NCBI GenBank assembly: GCA_034506175.1
Contig: JAPDQB010000011.1
Span: 1 to 64,000 of the forward strand
Direction of reading: 5' to 3'
Source of the DNA: a candidate division KSB1 bacterium
Lineage (GTDB): Bacteria; Zhuqueibacterota; Zhuqueibacteria; Zhuqueibacterales; Zhuqueibacteraceae
Length of the DNA stretch: 64,000 nucleotides
Shown: positions 1 through 7,500 of the stretch, in pieces
How the letters are laid out: every line of letters starts with the position of its first letter
Position numbering within the stretch: position 1 is the first letter of the stretch
Program-made: the position numbers and the translations under genes
Notes under the pieces: generated by a model
What the model was told of the DNA's origin: nothing
The model's input: the letters and a program-made list of their open reading frames with translations, nothing else
Database searches by the model: none

Positions 1-202
1 TGCCGCCGGAGGTGATGCCGGATTCGAAGACGAGATGATATTTGCCGCTGCTGTCTCTGACCAAGCGCCGGCCGTTGTTTTGCGCCGTTGCGGTGGCGGA
101 CATGGATTTGTTGGAATAGGCGTGGGTCATCAGAAGCGCTTGGTAGGCGTTGATGCGGCCGTGGCCGACTTCATCGGTTCGGCCGAAAGCATCGTAGCGC
201 GG
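1..202 (-). pseudogene. C-terminal fragment of a subtilisin-like (S8) serine protease, 5' truncated, continuing off the left edge
   Basis: Read on the minus strand, the frame gives a peptide with FGRTDEVGHGRINAYQALL, which matches the last helix region of the subtilase catalytic domain (G-x-GRINAY-x-ALL). It is followed by a stretch with SGKYHLVFESG, typical of the propeller or beta-rich domain that often follows. The frame is closed upstream by a TAG at 203-205, so the catalytic Asp, His and Ser regions are missing. The break lies where a GTAGCGC repeat-like word starts (about 194), beside the decayed mobile-type gene at 475-1686. I infer that insertion or deletion cut the gene. The 3' end lies outside the window. 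The fragment is short, so the family call is moderate. Confidence 0.55.
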
Positions 203-216
203 CTATCGCCGCAACC

Positions 217-474
217 AAATTTTTTGCACATAGATAAACTGTAAGGCAAAACAATTTAGGGCAAAATGATTAGAGTCAAAATAATTCGTTAAATGACTAC
301 AAGAATTTTCGTCCACTAAAATGGAACTGCCACAGAAAAAAACAGTTCCAACCGAGAAAGCGCGGCCAACGGATAGAAAAGCTTTTTTGATTGCAACTGT
401 AAGAGATTATGGAACGTCTTTGTAGGTAATCACGCGTACAGAAAAATGATCACCTTTAGCCGAGGGGACGCGCC
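217..474. other. Gene-free gap between the subtilase fragment and the decayed mobile-type gene
   Basis: This A/T-richer stretch holds no convincing coding frame. It contains short self-similar words (GGCAAAACAATTTAGGGCAAAA and AGTCAAAATAATT variants around 244-288) of the kind seen in small intergenic inverted repeats. It probably holds the left end of the element carrying the pseudogene at 475-1686, but I could not define terminal inverted repeats. Confidence 0.3.
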
Positions 475-1686
475 ATGGAAAAATTTTTGAATAAACATCA
501 AGACACCATCAACGGCACCCTCTCGACTTTTGACCGCCTGATTTTCAAAGGGCATTTGACCGCGTTCTTCCCTAAAGGCGCGTTTGGACGTTTTCTCTCC
601 ACCCAAGGAGTTTTGCTCAAATCAAATCTACATCAACGGATGCGAATGGCTGGCCGGACAACTGGAGCAACGCCACATTCGGTATCAACGCTATGACAAT
701 AAAATCACTCAGGTCACCGATCTGGCTGCTGCCAGGGCTTGTGTAAGAAGCTGGTCCATCGCAAGTGGCCGCGTGTGCTCAACGCCTTCGCACGGCGAGT
801 CAATCCCCATTTGGAGACCATTCATCGCGCCGGCTTTGGCGGCTACTACTGGGTAACCGATCAAAGCGAGTACGCCACCGATGTGCTCTTTAATGAGCGG
901 AAGACTTTGAATGTCCTTTTTCCGGCGCTGGTCGAATTGTCCATGACGGCGTTTAGTGCCGAGGATGTCTTGCACTTTGTGGGACGAAAGTTGCACGGCA
1001 ACTTTAAAGGTGAAGTCACCACCGATCTCAAACGCCGACCCGAAGGACAACGTGTGAAGCACCGGATGAACCGCAATAGCCTGAAAATGTATGATGCCGC
1101 CAATGTCTTGCGAGTCGAGACCACAATCAATCCCGCGGCGGCGGGACGCGAGTTTCGCGTCCTGCGGGTGGTTCAAACCCGCGACGGCCGACCGCGGCGG
1201 TGGATGCCGAGGGGCAAAGGGGTCTCGAATCTTTGGCGATACGGGCAGGTGGCGTTGCAGGCCAACTCCCGTTATCTTGATGCCCTCGCCGAGGCACAAC
1301 CGAAAGGCAAAGTGATCGCCGAACTGGATCACTTGTGCCGGCCCCGTGTCAACAACGGGAAACGTTACGCGCGATTCAACCCCGTCACCGCTGAAGATGG
1401 CGCGCTCTTCAAGGCGGTGCTGGCTGGCGAACATGCCCTTCAAGGGTTTCCTAACAAAGATCTGCAAGCACGGCTATATACCGCTCCCGCAGAAACGGAG
1501 AAAGAACAAAGGCAGCAGAGTATGCGCGTTTCCAGACAACTCGCGAAACTTCGCGGACACGGTTTAATCAAAAAAGTCAAGAAGAGCCGTCTTTACCGTG
1601 TTACCAAAAGAGGTTATCAATTAATGACCGCGGCGATGTACTGTCGAAACAAGGAGTTTCCGGGATTCGTTTTGCAATTGGCGTAA
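475..1686 (+). pseudogene. Decayed member of a multicopy, probably transposon-associated conserved protein family
   Basis: Three reading-frame segments join into one protein. The first runs from the ATG at 475 (MEKFLNKHQDTINGTLS) to about 618. The second carries the QIYINGCEWLAGQ region to about 738. The third is a 315-aa segment from 739 to 1686, including FGGYYWVTDQSEYATDVLF and ending in a winged-helix-like tail (LRGHGLIKKVKKSRLYRVT). I remember this architecture as a roughly 480-aa hypothetical family with many copies in environmental genomes, but I do not know its biochemistry. Relative to intact members about 130 residues are missing at 615-625, where CAAATC occurs twice (microhomology). 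A single missing base near 737 causes the second frame change. A ribosome-binding-like GAGGGGACGCGCC precedes the ATG. Clearly inactive as read, unless assembly errors are involved. Confidence 0.7.
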
Positions 1687-1780
1687 ACATCTTCGCGGTC
1701 GTGCCTGCCCTGCCGCAGGCCAGGGATAGTTTTTTCAGAGTAATTGCCATGTACGTTTGCACACCCATCACGATGAAAAT

Positions 1781-1826
1781 GTAGCGCAGACATCTTGTCC
1801 GCATGCCGGCTGGAAGCCTGCGCTAC
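1781..1826. repeat. Dispersed intergenic repeat with inverted GTAGCGCAG / CTGCGCTAC ends
   Basis: The unit begins GTAGCGCAGACATCTTGTCC and ends CCTGCGCTAC, so its ends are inverted repeats of about 9 bp. A second copy of the core (ACGCAGACATCTTGTCTGC) lies at 61651-61671, 60 kb away and also intergenic. It is noncoding and looks like a small REP-like or MITE-like word. Confidence 0.6.
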
Positions 1827-1876
1827 GGCATTTTCGTGGTAATGGCCCATGCCGGGCGCGGCACCCGATCATGATG

Positions 1877-1961
1877 AAAATAAACGTTTGTCGTGTCGCC
1901 TTCAGGCGTTTAACTTTTGTCGGGAGTCCGACGTCTAAAGGCGAAACGACAAACTTATTTT
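1877..1961. repeat. Imperfect inverted repeat downstream of the deacetylase gene
   Basis: The left arm (about 1877-1902, with GTTTGTCGTGTCGCCTT) pairs with the right arm (about 1938-1961, AAGGCGAAACGACAAAC) apart from one mismatch and one extra base. The 35-nt loop carries a second small palindrome. It lies in the 1687-1990 gap that separates the pseudogene from the convergent deacetylase gene. It may serve as a bidirectional terminator or simply be an intergenic repeat word. Confidence 0.55.
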
Positions 1962-1990
1962 CAGAGGAAATTATTTTGACGCAATATCAC

Positions 1991-3196
1991 TCATTCTTGC
2001 GACGCCAAAATTTTTTCCGCAGCCTTGGCCGGGCGGAGCAATTCCGCCACCGGCACAAATTCAAAACCGCGCTGCACGAGCTGCGGGCCGATTTCCTTGA
2101 GAGCGCGCAGCGTCGATACATGCGGATGCCCGATGGCGATGGCCGCGCCTTCAGCCGCCGCCAGATCAGCCACTTGCCACATCTTCTGCTGCACCCGTTC
2201 CCACCCTTCCTCGTTATCGAGAAAAATATCGTTGATTTCCGCCGGCAATCCCATCTTCGTCGCCAGTTTGAAAGCGCGGGTCTGGGAATTGGTTTTGCTG
2301 TCAATAAAAAACAATCCGGCTTTTTGAAGCTCATCGAAAACCGGAATCAGCAGACTGTCGTTGACCGTCGCCGCCGAGCCCATGTGATTGTTCATGCCGG
2401 CCGCGTGTGGAACGGCCGCGATCGCTTTGCGCACGCGCTCGCGAATCTCCTCCGGCTTCATGTCGAGCATCAACGTGTAGCTGTCGTTTTCGACCGCCTT
2501 TTCGAGCGCTTGCATCGGCATGTGAATCATGATCGGTTTGCCGGCCTTGTACAGCCGCGCCGCAATTTCCTTGGAGAATTTCACACCCGGGATGATCGAG
2601 TAGGTAATGGGTATTTCCAAACGCATCAACTCATTGACAACCTCACCAACATTGTAGCCGAAGTCATCTATAATGATCGCAATCTTGCCGGCGTGCCGCG
2701 TGAGCGTCGCGTCGGGAATCAAACGGATTTTCCCCAGCGTCTTTCCGGCAAAAGAATAGATCAGCGTCGTTTCGCCGGTGCGCAAATCTTCCGTGCCGCT
2801 TTCGACTTTGCCGCCAAGCTGCCGCACTTGATTCGATAAAACCTGATAGATCACCAGCGGATCAATTTCCTTGGGAACGCGGACGTTTCTGTCGTGGCCT
2901 TGATATTTGATCCACTCCACGCGAATGCCGAAATTCGTCAGGACGCGATCGGTGGCGAGACGAATGCGCTCTTCTTTCGGCGGCGTTTTGGTTTTTGGCG
3001 CGGCAAAATCGGCAAATCTTTTCGCCGCTTTTTCCAGCAATGACGGCGACGCCTTGGCGTTCTTCGCCGCTCCCGGCGTGCGCTCGCGCGCGAAAAAGTC
3101 GATGCCGAGAATGACCGCAATCCCGACGCAAAACACCAACGTCAAATTTTTTTGCCACGCCGGAATGCCGGGGCGGAGGCCTGTTCTTCTGCTCAT
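1991..3196 (-). CDS. Divergent polysaccharide deacetylase, YibQ type
   Basis: This 401-aa protein has a membrane anchor near residues 17-34 and a C-terminal domain from about residue 171 with the divergent polysaccharide deacetylase signatures: AIIIDDFG (about 173-180), IHMPMQ (about 224), MNNHMGS (about 268) and GHPH (about 356). The family is predicted to remove acetyl groups from cell-wall or other glycans in the envelope, but its substrate is not settled. I chose the ATG at 3196 because it overlaps the stop of the upstream lipoprotein gene as ATGA, which implies translational coupling. A longer frame upstream would run into that gene. The stretch between anchor and catalytic domain (about 60-170) resembles the mixed alpha/beta regions found in cell-division proteins of this type, but I cannot name it. 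Confidence 0.85.
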   Translation of the reverse strand: MSRRTGLRPGIPAWQKNLTLVFCVGIAVILGIDFFARERTPGAAKNAKASPSLLEKAAKRFADFAAPKTKTPPKEERIRLATDRVLTNFGIRVEWIKYQGHDRNVRVPKEIDPLVIYQVLSNQVRQLGGKVESGTEDLRTGETTLIYSFAGKTLGKIRLIPDATLTRHAGKIAIIIDDFGYNVGEVVNELMRLEIPITYSIIPGVKFSKEIAARLYKAGKPIMIHMPMQALEKAVENDSYTLMLDMKPEEIRERVRKAIAAVPHAAGMNNHMGSAATVNDSLLIPVFDELQKAGLFFIDSKTNSQTRAFKLATKMGLPAEINDIFLDNEEGWERVQQKMWQVADLAAAEGAAIAIGHPHVSTLRALKEIGPQLVQRGFEFVPVAELLRPAKAAEKILASQE

Positions 3197-3801
3197 TGTG
3201 CGAAAGCTGCTTTCAAGGTGCTCCAGGTCAAGGCGCTGCCGCTGGAAAAATCTGCCCAGCGATAAATCGCCCAATCGCCGAACTGATCGCGGCTCAGCCA
3301 AAACCGGCCTTCACCGGAAACTTTGCGCGGCACGCCGCTCGCCTGGCGTTGATGCCGGGCGATCAGTTCGTAACGCTGCAAAAAAGTGGCGGAGTCACCC
3401 GTCACCACGGTTTGCAAAGAATCGAGACGCAAGCTAAACGTGGAATCAGCCGGAAGGGGGTCTCGCATCCGTGCAAAATAATCGCGTTCCTCTTTCAAAC
3501 CCCAGCGTGCAAACAAGCCCGGATTGGTATTGGCGACGGTCGCCTCGGGAATAAAACGAAACCGGCGGCCGGAACGGGTGGAGTCGGCAAAACATCGCTC
3601 ATAGTTCACAACATTCAGCTCAGCCAGCGCATTGCGTAGATTGCTGAACACGATTCCCGGCGAATGGGGAAGAACAAATGTGCCTTGCACGCGTTTTGGA
3701 GGTTCCGGCGTGCGCGTCTGAAAAGGATTTTCACAGGCGTTGAACCCAATCACCAAAGTCACGGCCAGCCAACCGATGGTTCTACGCACCGAAACTTTCA
3801 T
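3193..3801 (-). CDS. Small lipoprotein of unknown function
   Basis: The predicted 202-aa protein starts at the ATG at 3801 with a lysine/arginine-rich n-region, a hydrophobic stretch and a lipobox-like GFNAC, so it should be an acylated periplasmic or outer-membrane lipoprotein. A start 16 codons upstream (3849) is possible but leaves the signal peptide internal. The mature part contains a repeated pattern of 'F-x-L-R-L-D-S-L' and 'W-L-S-R-D-Q' strands reminiscent of small cone-shaped (NTF2-like) domains, which is only an impression. Its stop overlaps the start of the deacetylase gene by 4 bp, so the two are probably one transcript and may act together at the envelope. Confidence 0.7.
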   Translation of the reverse strand: MKVSVRRTIGWLAVTLVIGFNACENPFQTRTPEPPKRVQGTFVLPHSPGIVFSNLRNALAELNVVNYERCFADSTRSGRRFRFIPEATVANTNPGLFARWGLKEERDYFARMRDPLPADSTFSLRLDSLQTVVTGDSATFLQRYELIARHQRQASGVPRKVSGEGRFWLSRDQFGDWAIYRWADFSSGSALTWSTLKAAFAQ

Positions 3802-3891
3802 GTTGTGAATATAGTCTTTGCGGAGAATTATATCAAGCGGTATTTTCATGAAAAGAAAATTTCCACTTTTCGATTTAAAATTTGCAATGCG

Positions 3892-4635
3892 TTATAATTT
3901 CTTCCCGAAGAAAAAAATAAGCGGTCGCGCCACCCGCCGGCCCCACGAGGCTTCGTTATGCTCGTCACCGAGGCCGAAATGATAGGCGAGATTTTTTCCC
4001 ACCTCAAAACCGCGGCGGATGAGCGCATCGCGCATGCTGCGATAAACCCACGCCTGATTGCCCTCCGCGCCTTCGCTGCCGTGATCGAGGTAAATTTTGA
4101 TTGGGGGAAGAAGCCGCGTTTCCGAATCCACCAAACGAATCGACGCGGCATTGTCCCACATCCAGGTGCCGGAAAGACAGCCGGCCATGCTGAAAATTTC
4201 GGGATGCCACCAGGCAACATAAAAGGAAATCAACCCGCCGAGCGAAGAACCCAGCAATGATGTATGCTGGCGCGAGGGAAGTGTTCGATACGTTTTATCT
4301 ATAAACGGCTTGACTTCGTCAATCAGAAACGCCGCGTATTTATGCCCGCGCTTGGTGGTATATTCCTCCAGCCGCCCCATCGTGTTGGCAAGCCCGACGA
4401 TGATCAACGGCTCGATTTTTTTTTGGTGAATAAGCCTGGCGGCGGTTTCGTGCAATTGCCAGGCAACGCCGGCAAACGCCGTCGCCGGATCAAAAAGATT
4501 TTGGCCGTCATGCGCATACACAACCGGATAACGCCGGTCCGGCTCGCTGGCATAATTCGGCGGCAGCCAAACGATCAGATCACGCTCATAACCGAGAATT
4601 GCTGAAGGGAATTTTCGATGATATTCGAGGCTCAA
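3892..4635 (-). CDS. Alpha/beta hydrolase, enterochelin-esterase-like
   Basis: This 247-aa protein shows the esterase D / Fes fold pattern: RDLIVWLPPNY near residue 19, YPVVYAHDGQN near 36-46, the nucleophile elbow GSSLGG at 129-134 (Ser131), the acid candidate in YLDHGSEG (Asp184) and the base in GDEHNE (His226). There is no signal peptide, so it is likely cytoplasmic. Family members hydrolyse esters of varied substrates. It sits 31 bp downstream of the zinc-ribbon gene of the paa cluster, so it may be co-transcribed, and thioester or ester cleavage in aromatic catabolism is possible but unproven. Confidence 0.85.
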   Translation of the reverse strand: MSLEYHRKFPSAILGYERDLIVWLPPNYASEPDRRYPVVYAHDGQNLFDPATAFAGVAWQLHETAARLIHQKKIEPLIIVGLANTMGRLEEYTTKRGHKYAAFLIDEVKPFIDKTYRTLPSRQHTSLLGSSLGGLISFYVAWWHPEIFSMAGCLSGTWMWDNAASIRLVDSETRLLPPIKIYLDHGSEGAEGNQAWVYRSMRDALIRRGFEVGKNLAYHFGLGDEHNEASWGRRVARPLIFFFGKKL

Positions 4636-4666
4636 AGTCGAGATGCGGGGATCGGCGGTTTAAAAG

Positions 4667-4900
4667 TTACTCGCGGCTTTTTTTCTCAATCAAAACAAAA
4701 GCGGGCAAATCCGCCTGCGGCGCTTTTTCATCCCACTTGATCCACTCAAACGGCGTGCGGCAGGCGAAACAGTAAAATTGCGCATAAGCCAGTGTCGTGC
4801 CAAAAGCCGCTTCGCGCCGTGTTTCCGCTGAATTGCAAAATGGGCAACGAACGCGCTCGGAAGTCTCGGCGAATCGCTTTTTGCTTTTATCTGTTGCCAT
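4667..4900 (-). CDS. PaaD C-terminal zinc-ribbon protein, encoded as a separate gene
   Basis: The ATG at 4900 opens a 77-aa protein with two CxxC pairs (CPFCNS and CFACRTPFEW) and the intervening FGTTLAYAQFYC. This matches the zinc-ribbon tail of PaaD/PaaJ, which in Escherichia coli is fused behind the DUF59 domain. Here the DUF59 part is a separate gene (7091-7402), and the ribbon starts 4 bp after the paaC stop. PaaD is thought to help mature the metal centre of the phenylacetyl-CoA oxygenase. A longer upstream frame exists but overlaps paaC and has no family similarity, so I use the short start. Confidence 0.75.
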   Translation of the reverse strand: MATDKSKKRFAETSERVRCPFCNSAETRREAAFGTTLAYAQFYCFACRTPFEWIKWDEKAPQADLPAFVLIEKKSRE

Positions 4901-4904
4901 TTTG

Positions 4905-5753
4905 TTAAACGTGCTCGCCCAATTTGAAAATCGCGTTTTTGCTGCCGCGCAAGTGATAAAGAATGCTTTCCTCCGGCTGCGTCGGCGCGCATCGCCGCGC
5001 GCGCGGATTCCATTGGGAAAAATCAAGCGGGAAGCTTGGCGTCCAAGCACCGTTTTTTTGTTCCAAGCCGATGAAAATTTTCTGATCGTGAGCCAGGGCG
5101 CCGACCCAATCCAGAAAGCGCTGGCGCAAAGTTTCCCACGGCGCATTGACGATGCCGTATTTTTCCAACGTTTGCATCATTGTGTGATCGGGCGGGCCTA
5201 GCCATTCCAGCGTCGGAGACAACGCCCAACGGCTGGCTTCTTCAAGGGCGGATTTGGTTTGTGAATTGTATTTGGCGAGTGTGCGAAACCAGCCCTGGGC
5301 GTTGCGGAGATGATGTTTTTCCTCCTCCACCATTTTGTCGATGAAATTGGCCACCGGCTCGAACGATGAGTGTTGCAAGCCGGTCAAAATCACCGTCAGC
5401 GCACCGTCGGTGAAAAGATTGATGGCGACAAAATCGGCCCATTTCACCAGCGGTCGATCCAGGCAGGCGACATTGGCAAATTCATTCAATGGGCGTTTTT
5501 CAATCAACCTCTCCGGACTGTCGCCAAATTGTGTATTGAGACAGGCATGCAATAAACGCAAATGGCCCAATTCATCCTGGGACATGCAGCATGCGGCGAT
5601 ACCGGCCTCCAGCGCCGGCGTTCCGAAGGTCCATTCGCCGTAGTGAAAGCCGAGAAACATTTTGGTATCCGCAATCGCCAGCAGCAACGTGCGCACCGCC
5701 TCGCGGCAGTCGTTTGGGAGAGCTTTAGCAGAGGAAAAACTCGGTGTACTCAT
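4905..5753 (-). CDS. paaC: Phenylacetyl-CoA 1,2-epoxidase structural subunit PaaC
   Basis: The 282-aa protein is an all-helical, ferritin-like PaaA/PaaC family member, with SQDELGHLRLLHA near residues 58-70 and MVEEEKHHLRNAQGW near 143. In characterised systems PaaC pairs with the catalytic PaaA to form the epoxidase that makes the ring-1,2-epoxide of phenylacetyl-CoA. I chose the ATG at 5753 because similarity begins just after it; upstream residues would be encoded by a palindromic intercistronic sequence (5785-5847). This copy keeps EXXH-like motifs (E61/H64), which is more than I expect of a purely structural subunit and should be compared with known PaaC sequences. The paaE reductase and the paaK ligase are not in the window. 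Confidence 0.85.
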   Translation of the reverse strand: MSTPSFSSAKALPNDCREAVRTLLLAIADTKMFLGFHYGEWTFGTPALEAGIAACCMSQDELGHLRLLHACLNTQFGDSPERLIEKRPLNEFANVACLDRPLVKWADFVAINLFTDGALTVILTGLQHSSFEPVANFIDKMVEEEKHHLRNAQGWFRTLAKYNSQTKSALEEASRWALSPTLEWLGPPDHTMMQTLEKYGIVNAPWETLRQRFLDWVGALAHDQKIFIGLEQKNGAWTPSFPLDFSQWNPRARRCAPTQPEESILYHLRGSKNAIFKLGEHV

Positions 5754-5784
5754 GTTTTTTTGTGTTTTTATACTTATCATTCTT

Positions 5785-5847
5785 CGTGTAACGTGAAACG
5801 TGTAACGCTCTTTCATACATAGATCGTTACACGTTTCACGTTACACG
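5785..5847. repeat. Perfect 23-bp inverted repeat between paaB and paaC
   Basis: Arms 5785-5807 and 5825-5847 are exact reverse complements built from the repeated word CGTGTAACGTGAAACG, with a 17-nt loop. The repeat starts one base after the paaB stop, so the transcript would carry a very stable hairpin between the two cistrons. There is no T-run, so it is more likely an mRNA-stability element, partial attenuator or intergenic repeat than a classical terminator. Confidence 0.85.
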
Positions 5848-5848
5848 A

Positions 5849-6064
5849 TCAATTCCCCCAAATCGGCTTATCGTCCGGATTCAACACCGGAATGATTTCG
5901 CTGCGGCGAACGACGCACATCTCCACCCATTTTTCTTCGTCGTAGGCGGTCCATGCGTACACTTTGGCCAGCTCATCATTCGGCGCGTTGACGCTGCCGA
6001 CGTGCATGATCGGCTCTTCGTGCGACTTGCGGGCGAAAACTTCGTAGATGCGTTGGGAGGACAT
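5849..6064 (-). CDS. paaB: Phenylacetyl-CoA epoxidase subunit PaaB
   Basis: The 71-aa protein begins MSSQRIYEVFARK and contains HVGSVNAPNDELAKVYA, the pattern of the small PaaB subunit (usually 90-100 aa), which is needed for the epoxidase complex but is not catalytic. It has the expected 'YEVF-R-K ... H-GSV-A' signature and is slightly shorter than usual. An in-frame ATG at 6085 is an alternative start, 6 bp after the stop of the upstream nuclease gene. In standard operons paaB directly follows paaA. Here the paaD-like gene and an Rpn-type nuclease lie between. Confidence 0.8.
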   Translation of the reverse strand: MSSQRIYEVFARKSHEEPIMHVGSVNAPNDELAKVYAWTAYDEEKWVEMCVVRRSEIIPVLNPDDKPIWGN

Positions 6065-6091
6065 AATCTTCGTTTCCAAGATCATGGTGCT

Positions 6092-7042
6092 TCAATGATT
6101 GTACTTTTTCCGGCCATTATGCCGGCCGTTATTTCCGGCGTGTGAAGCGATTAAGCTGCGCAGAGTTTCCGAAGATTGAAGCCGCAGGGCTTTTTTGAAG
6201 AGACTTCGCAGGGTCTTGATATCCCGAATGGAATTAATTGCTGCGAGAGTCTTTTTGTCTAACGCACCCAAACGCGCTTCGATGAGATCAAGAAGATCCT
6301 GTTGAAAGGCCCCTAATGCCCCTTCTTCTCTAGCCTCTTCCTCAATTTCTTGAACCGGTTCCTTTAGCCCTGGAAATTTTTTTACCATTTGTTTAGTAAG
6401 CATGGTAGTGTTCTCCCGATAAACTTGGTCAAGGATTTTTCTCGTGAAATAACGTCTCGCCAAAATTGCACAAAGTCCGAGTGTTTCTTCAAAACGTTTG
6501 GGATCCTTTTTCAGTAAATTCATCAGCTCGCGCTGCTTCTTGAGCAATGCTAAATCCCGCTTTGGAGAAATATCCAAGAGCAGCGGCAAAAAACCGAGAT
6601 ATTCGATCTTACCTGCAAGAATGTCATCACGTAGCGCCAATAGTTGAATGATTGGAAAAGTAAAAGTGTTCGTCTCAATGCCATGCGGGTCGATAACATA
6701 CCGGCCCAGGGATACATGCGCTCCGGATCGTGGTCTAACCAAAAATAAAACCGAGATGGTTTTCAGTTTGTAGTTATTCGTCAAGCCGGCAGAATAAATG
6801 AAAATATCCTCTGCAATCGTTGCCTTATACCGTGCTAGAAACTCAAGATGGAGCAGATATTTTTGCTTTCCAAGCCGCAGCTTGAAAACCTGATCGACCA
6901 CACGAGTGCGAATACGCAACTCTTTGTCGAGCTTCACCGAAACGATTTTGAACTTGGCGTTCGGGAAAAAGAGGCGGGCAAATTGCTCCGGATCTCGTGC
7001 CGCCATCGTCTTGATGATCTGGTCTATCGCCGGGTGCGACAT
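6092..7042 (-). CDS. Rpn/PDDEXK-type recombination-promoting nuclease (putative transposase family) inside the paa operon
   Basis: The 316-aa protein matches the Rpn/YhgA-like family: an N-terminal PD-(D/E)XK-like region (ARLFFPNAKFKIVS near residues 20-35, RVVDQVFKLR near 45, YLLHLEFLARYKA near 60), a helical middle, and a charged C-terminal part with KFPGLKEPVQEIEEEAREEG. The usual E-x-Q of the active site reads E-x-L here. Relatives promote RecA-independent recombination and cleave DNA. The ATG at 7042 follows AAAGGACCGC; a TTG five codons upstream is weaker. It is on the same strand between paaD and paaB and does not belong functionally to phenylacetate degradation, so it looks like an insertion that kept the operon transcribed. 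Confidence 0.75.
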   Translation of the reverse strand: MSHPAIDQIIKTMAARDPEQFARLFFPNAKFKIVSVKLDKELRIRTRVVDQVFKLRLGKQKYLLHLEFLARYKATIAEDIFIYSAGLTNNYKLKTISVLFLVRPRSGAHVSLGRYVIDPHGIETNTFTFPIIQLLALRDDILAGKIEYLGFLPLLLDISPKRDLALLKKQRELMNLLKKDPKRFEETLGLCAILARRYFTRKILDQVYRENTTMLTKQMVKKFPGLKEPVQEIEEEAREEGALGAFQQDLLDLIEARLGALDKKTLAAINSIRDIKTLRSLFKKALRLQSSETLRSLIASHAGNNGRHNGRKKYNH

Positions 7043-7090
7043 GCGGTCCTTTTTCAAAATATAATGATTTCCGGATTAAGATGCAACCTC

Positions 7091-7402
7091 TCACACCGCC
7101 ACCCCAAAACTCTGCAAAACCTCACGCCCCTGTTCGCTGAGCCGGCTCTTCGTCCACGGCGGATTCCACACGACGTTGACCTTGACCGAAACAACCCCCG
7201 GCAGCGCGCTAATCTTCTCGTGCACATCCGAAATCAGCATGTCCATCGCCGGGCAAGCGATCGCTGTAAATGTCATATCGACCTCGACATTGCCGTCATG
7301 GAGGCGAACGTCGTAAATCATGCCCATGTCAACGATGCTGACCGGCATTTCAGGATCGGTGACTTCGGCAAGGGCGCTCCAGATGATTTTTGAATCAAGC
7401 AT
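7091..7402 (-). CDS. paaD: PaaD DUF59/MIP18-like domain protein, without zinc ribbon
   Basis: This 103-aa protein starts MLDSKIIWSALAEVTDPE and carries the DUF59 pattern: VTDPEMPVSIVDMGMIYDV (about residues 13-31), the conserved cysteine in FTAIACPAMD (about 56-65) and WNPPWTKSRLSEQGRE (about 80-95). It aligns with the N-terminal part of PaaD and ends where the zinc-ribbon tail would begin. That tail is encoded at 4667-4900. The probable role is maturation of the diiron oxygenase, as for SufT/MIP18 relatives. It lies downstream of paaA after an imperfect palindrome (7419-7495). Confidence 0.8.
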   Translation of the reverse strand: MLDSKIIWSALAEVTDPEMPVSIVDMGMIYDVRLHDGNVEVDMTFTAIACPAMDMLISDVHEKISALPGVVSVKVNVVWNPPWTKSRLSEQGREVLQSFGVAV

Positions 7403-7418
7403 GCGATGTTGGTTTAAG

Positions 7419-7495
7419 CCACTCCGACTCGTACTCTGCTCGCTTTTCACAATTTTTAAAGGCGCGTAAGAGTATGAGTACGAGTAGGAGTGTGG
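7419..7495. repeat. Imperfect inverted repeat of the ACTCGTACTC word between paaA and paaD
   Basis: The left arm (7419-7443, CCACTCCGACTCGTACTC) faces a right arm (about 7464-7495) carrying GAGTACGAGTAGGAGTG, complementary with small gaps. The same word family recurs at 31762-31815 after the first giant gene. There is no T-run. Confidence 0.65.
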
Positions 7496-7500
7496 GTTTT

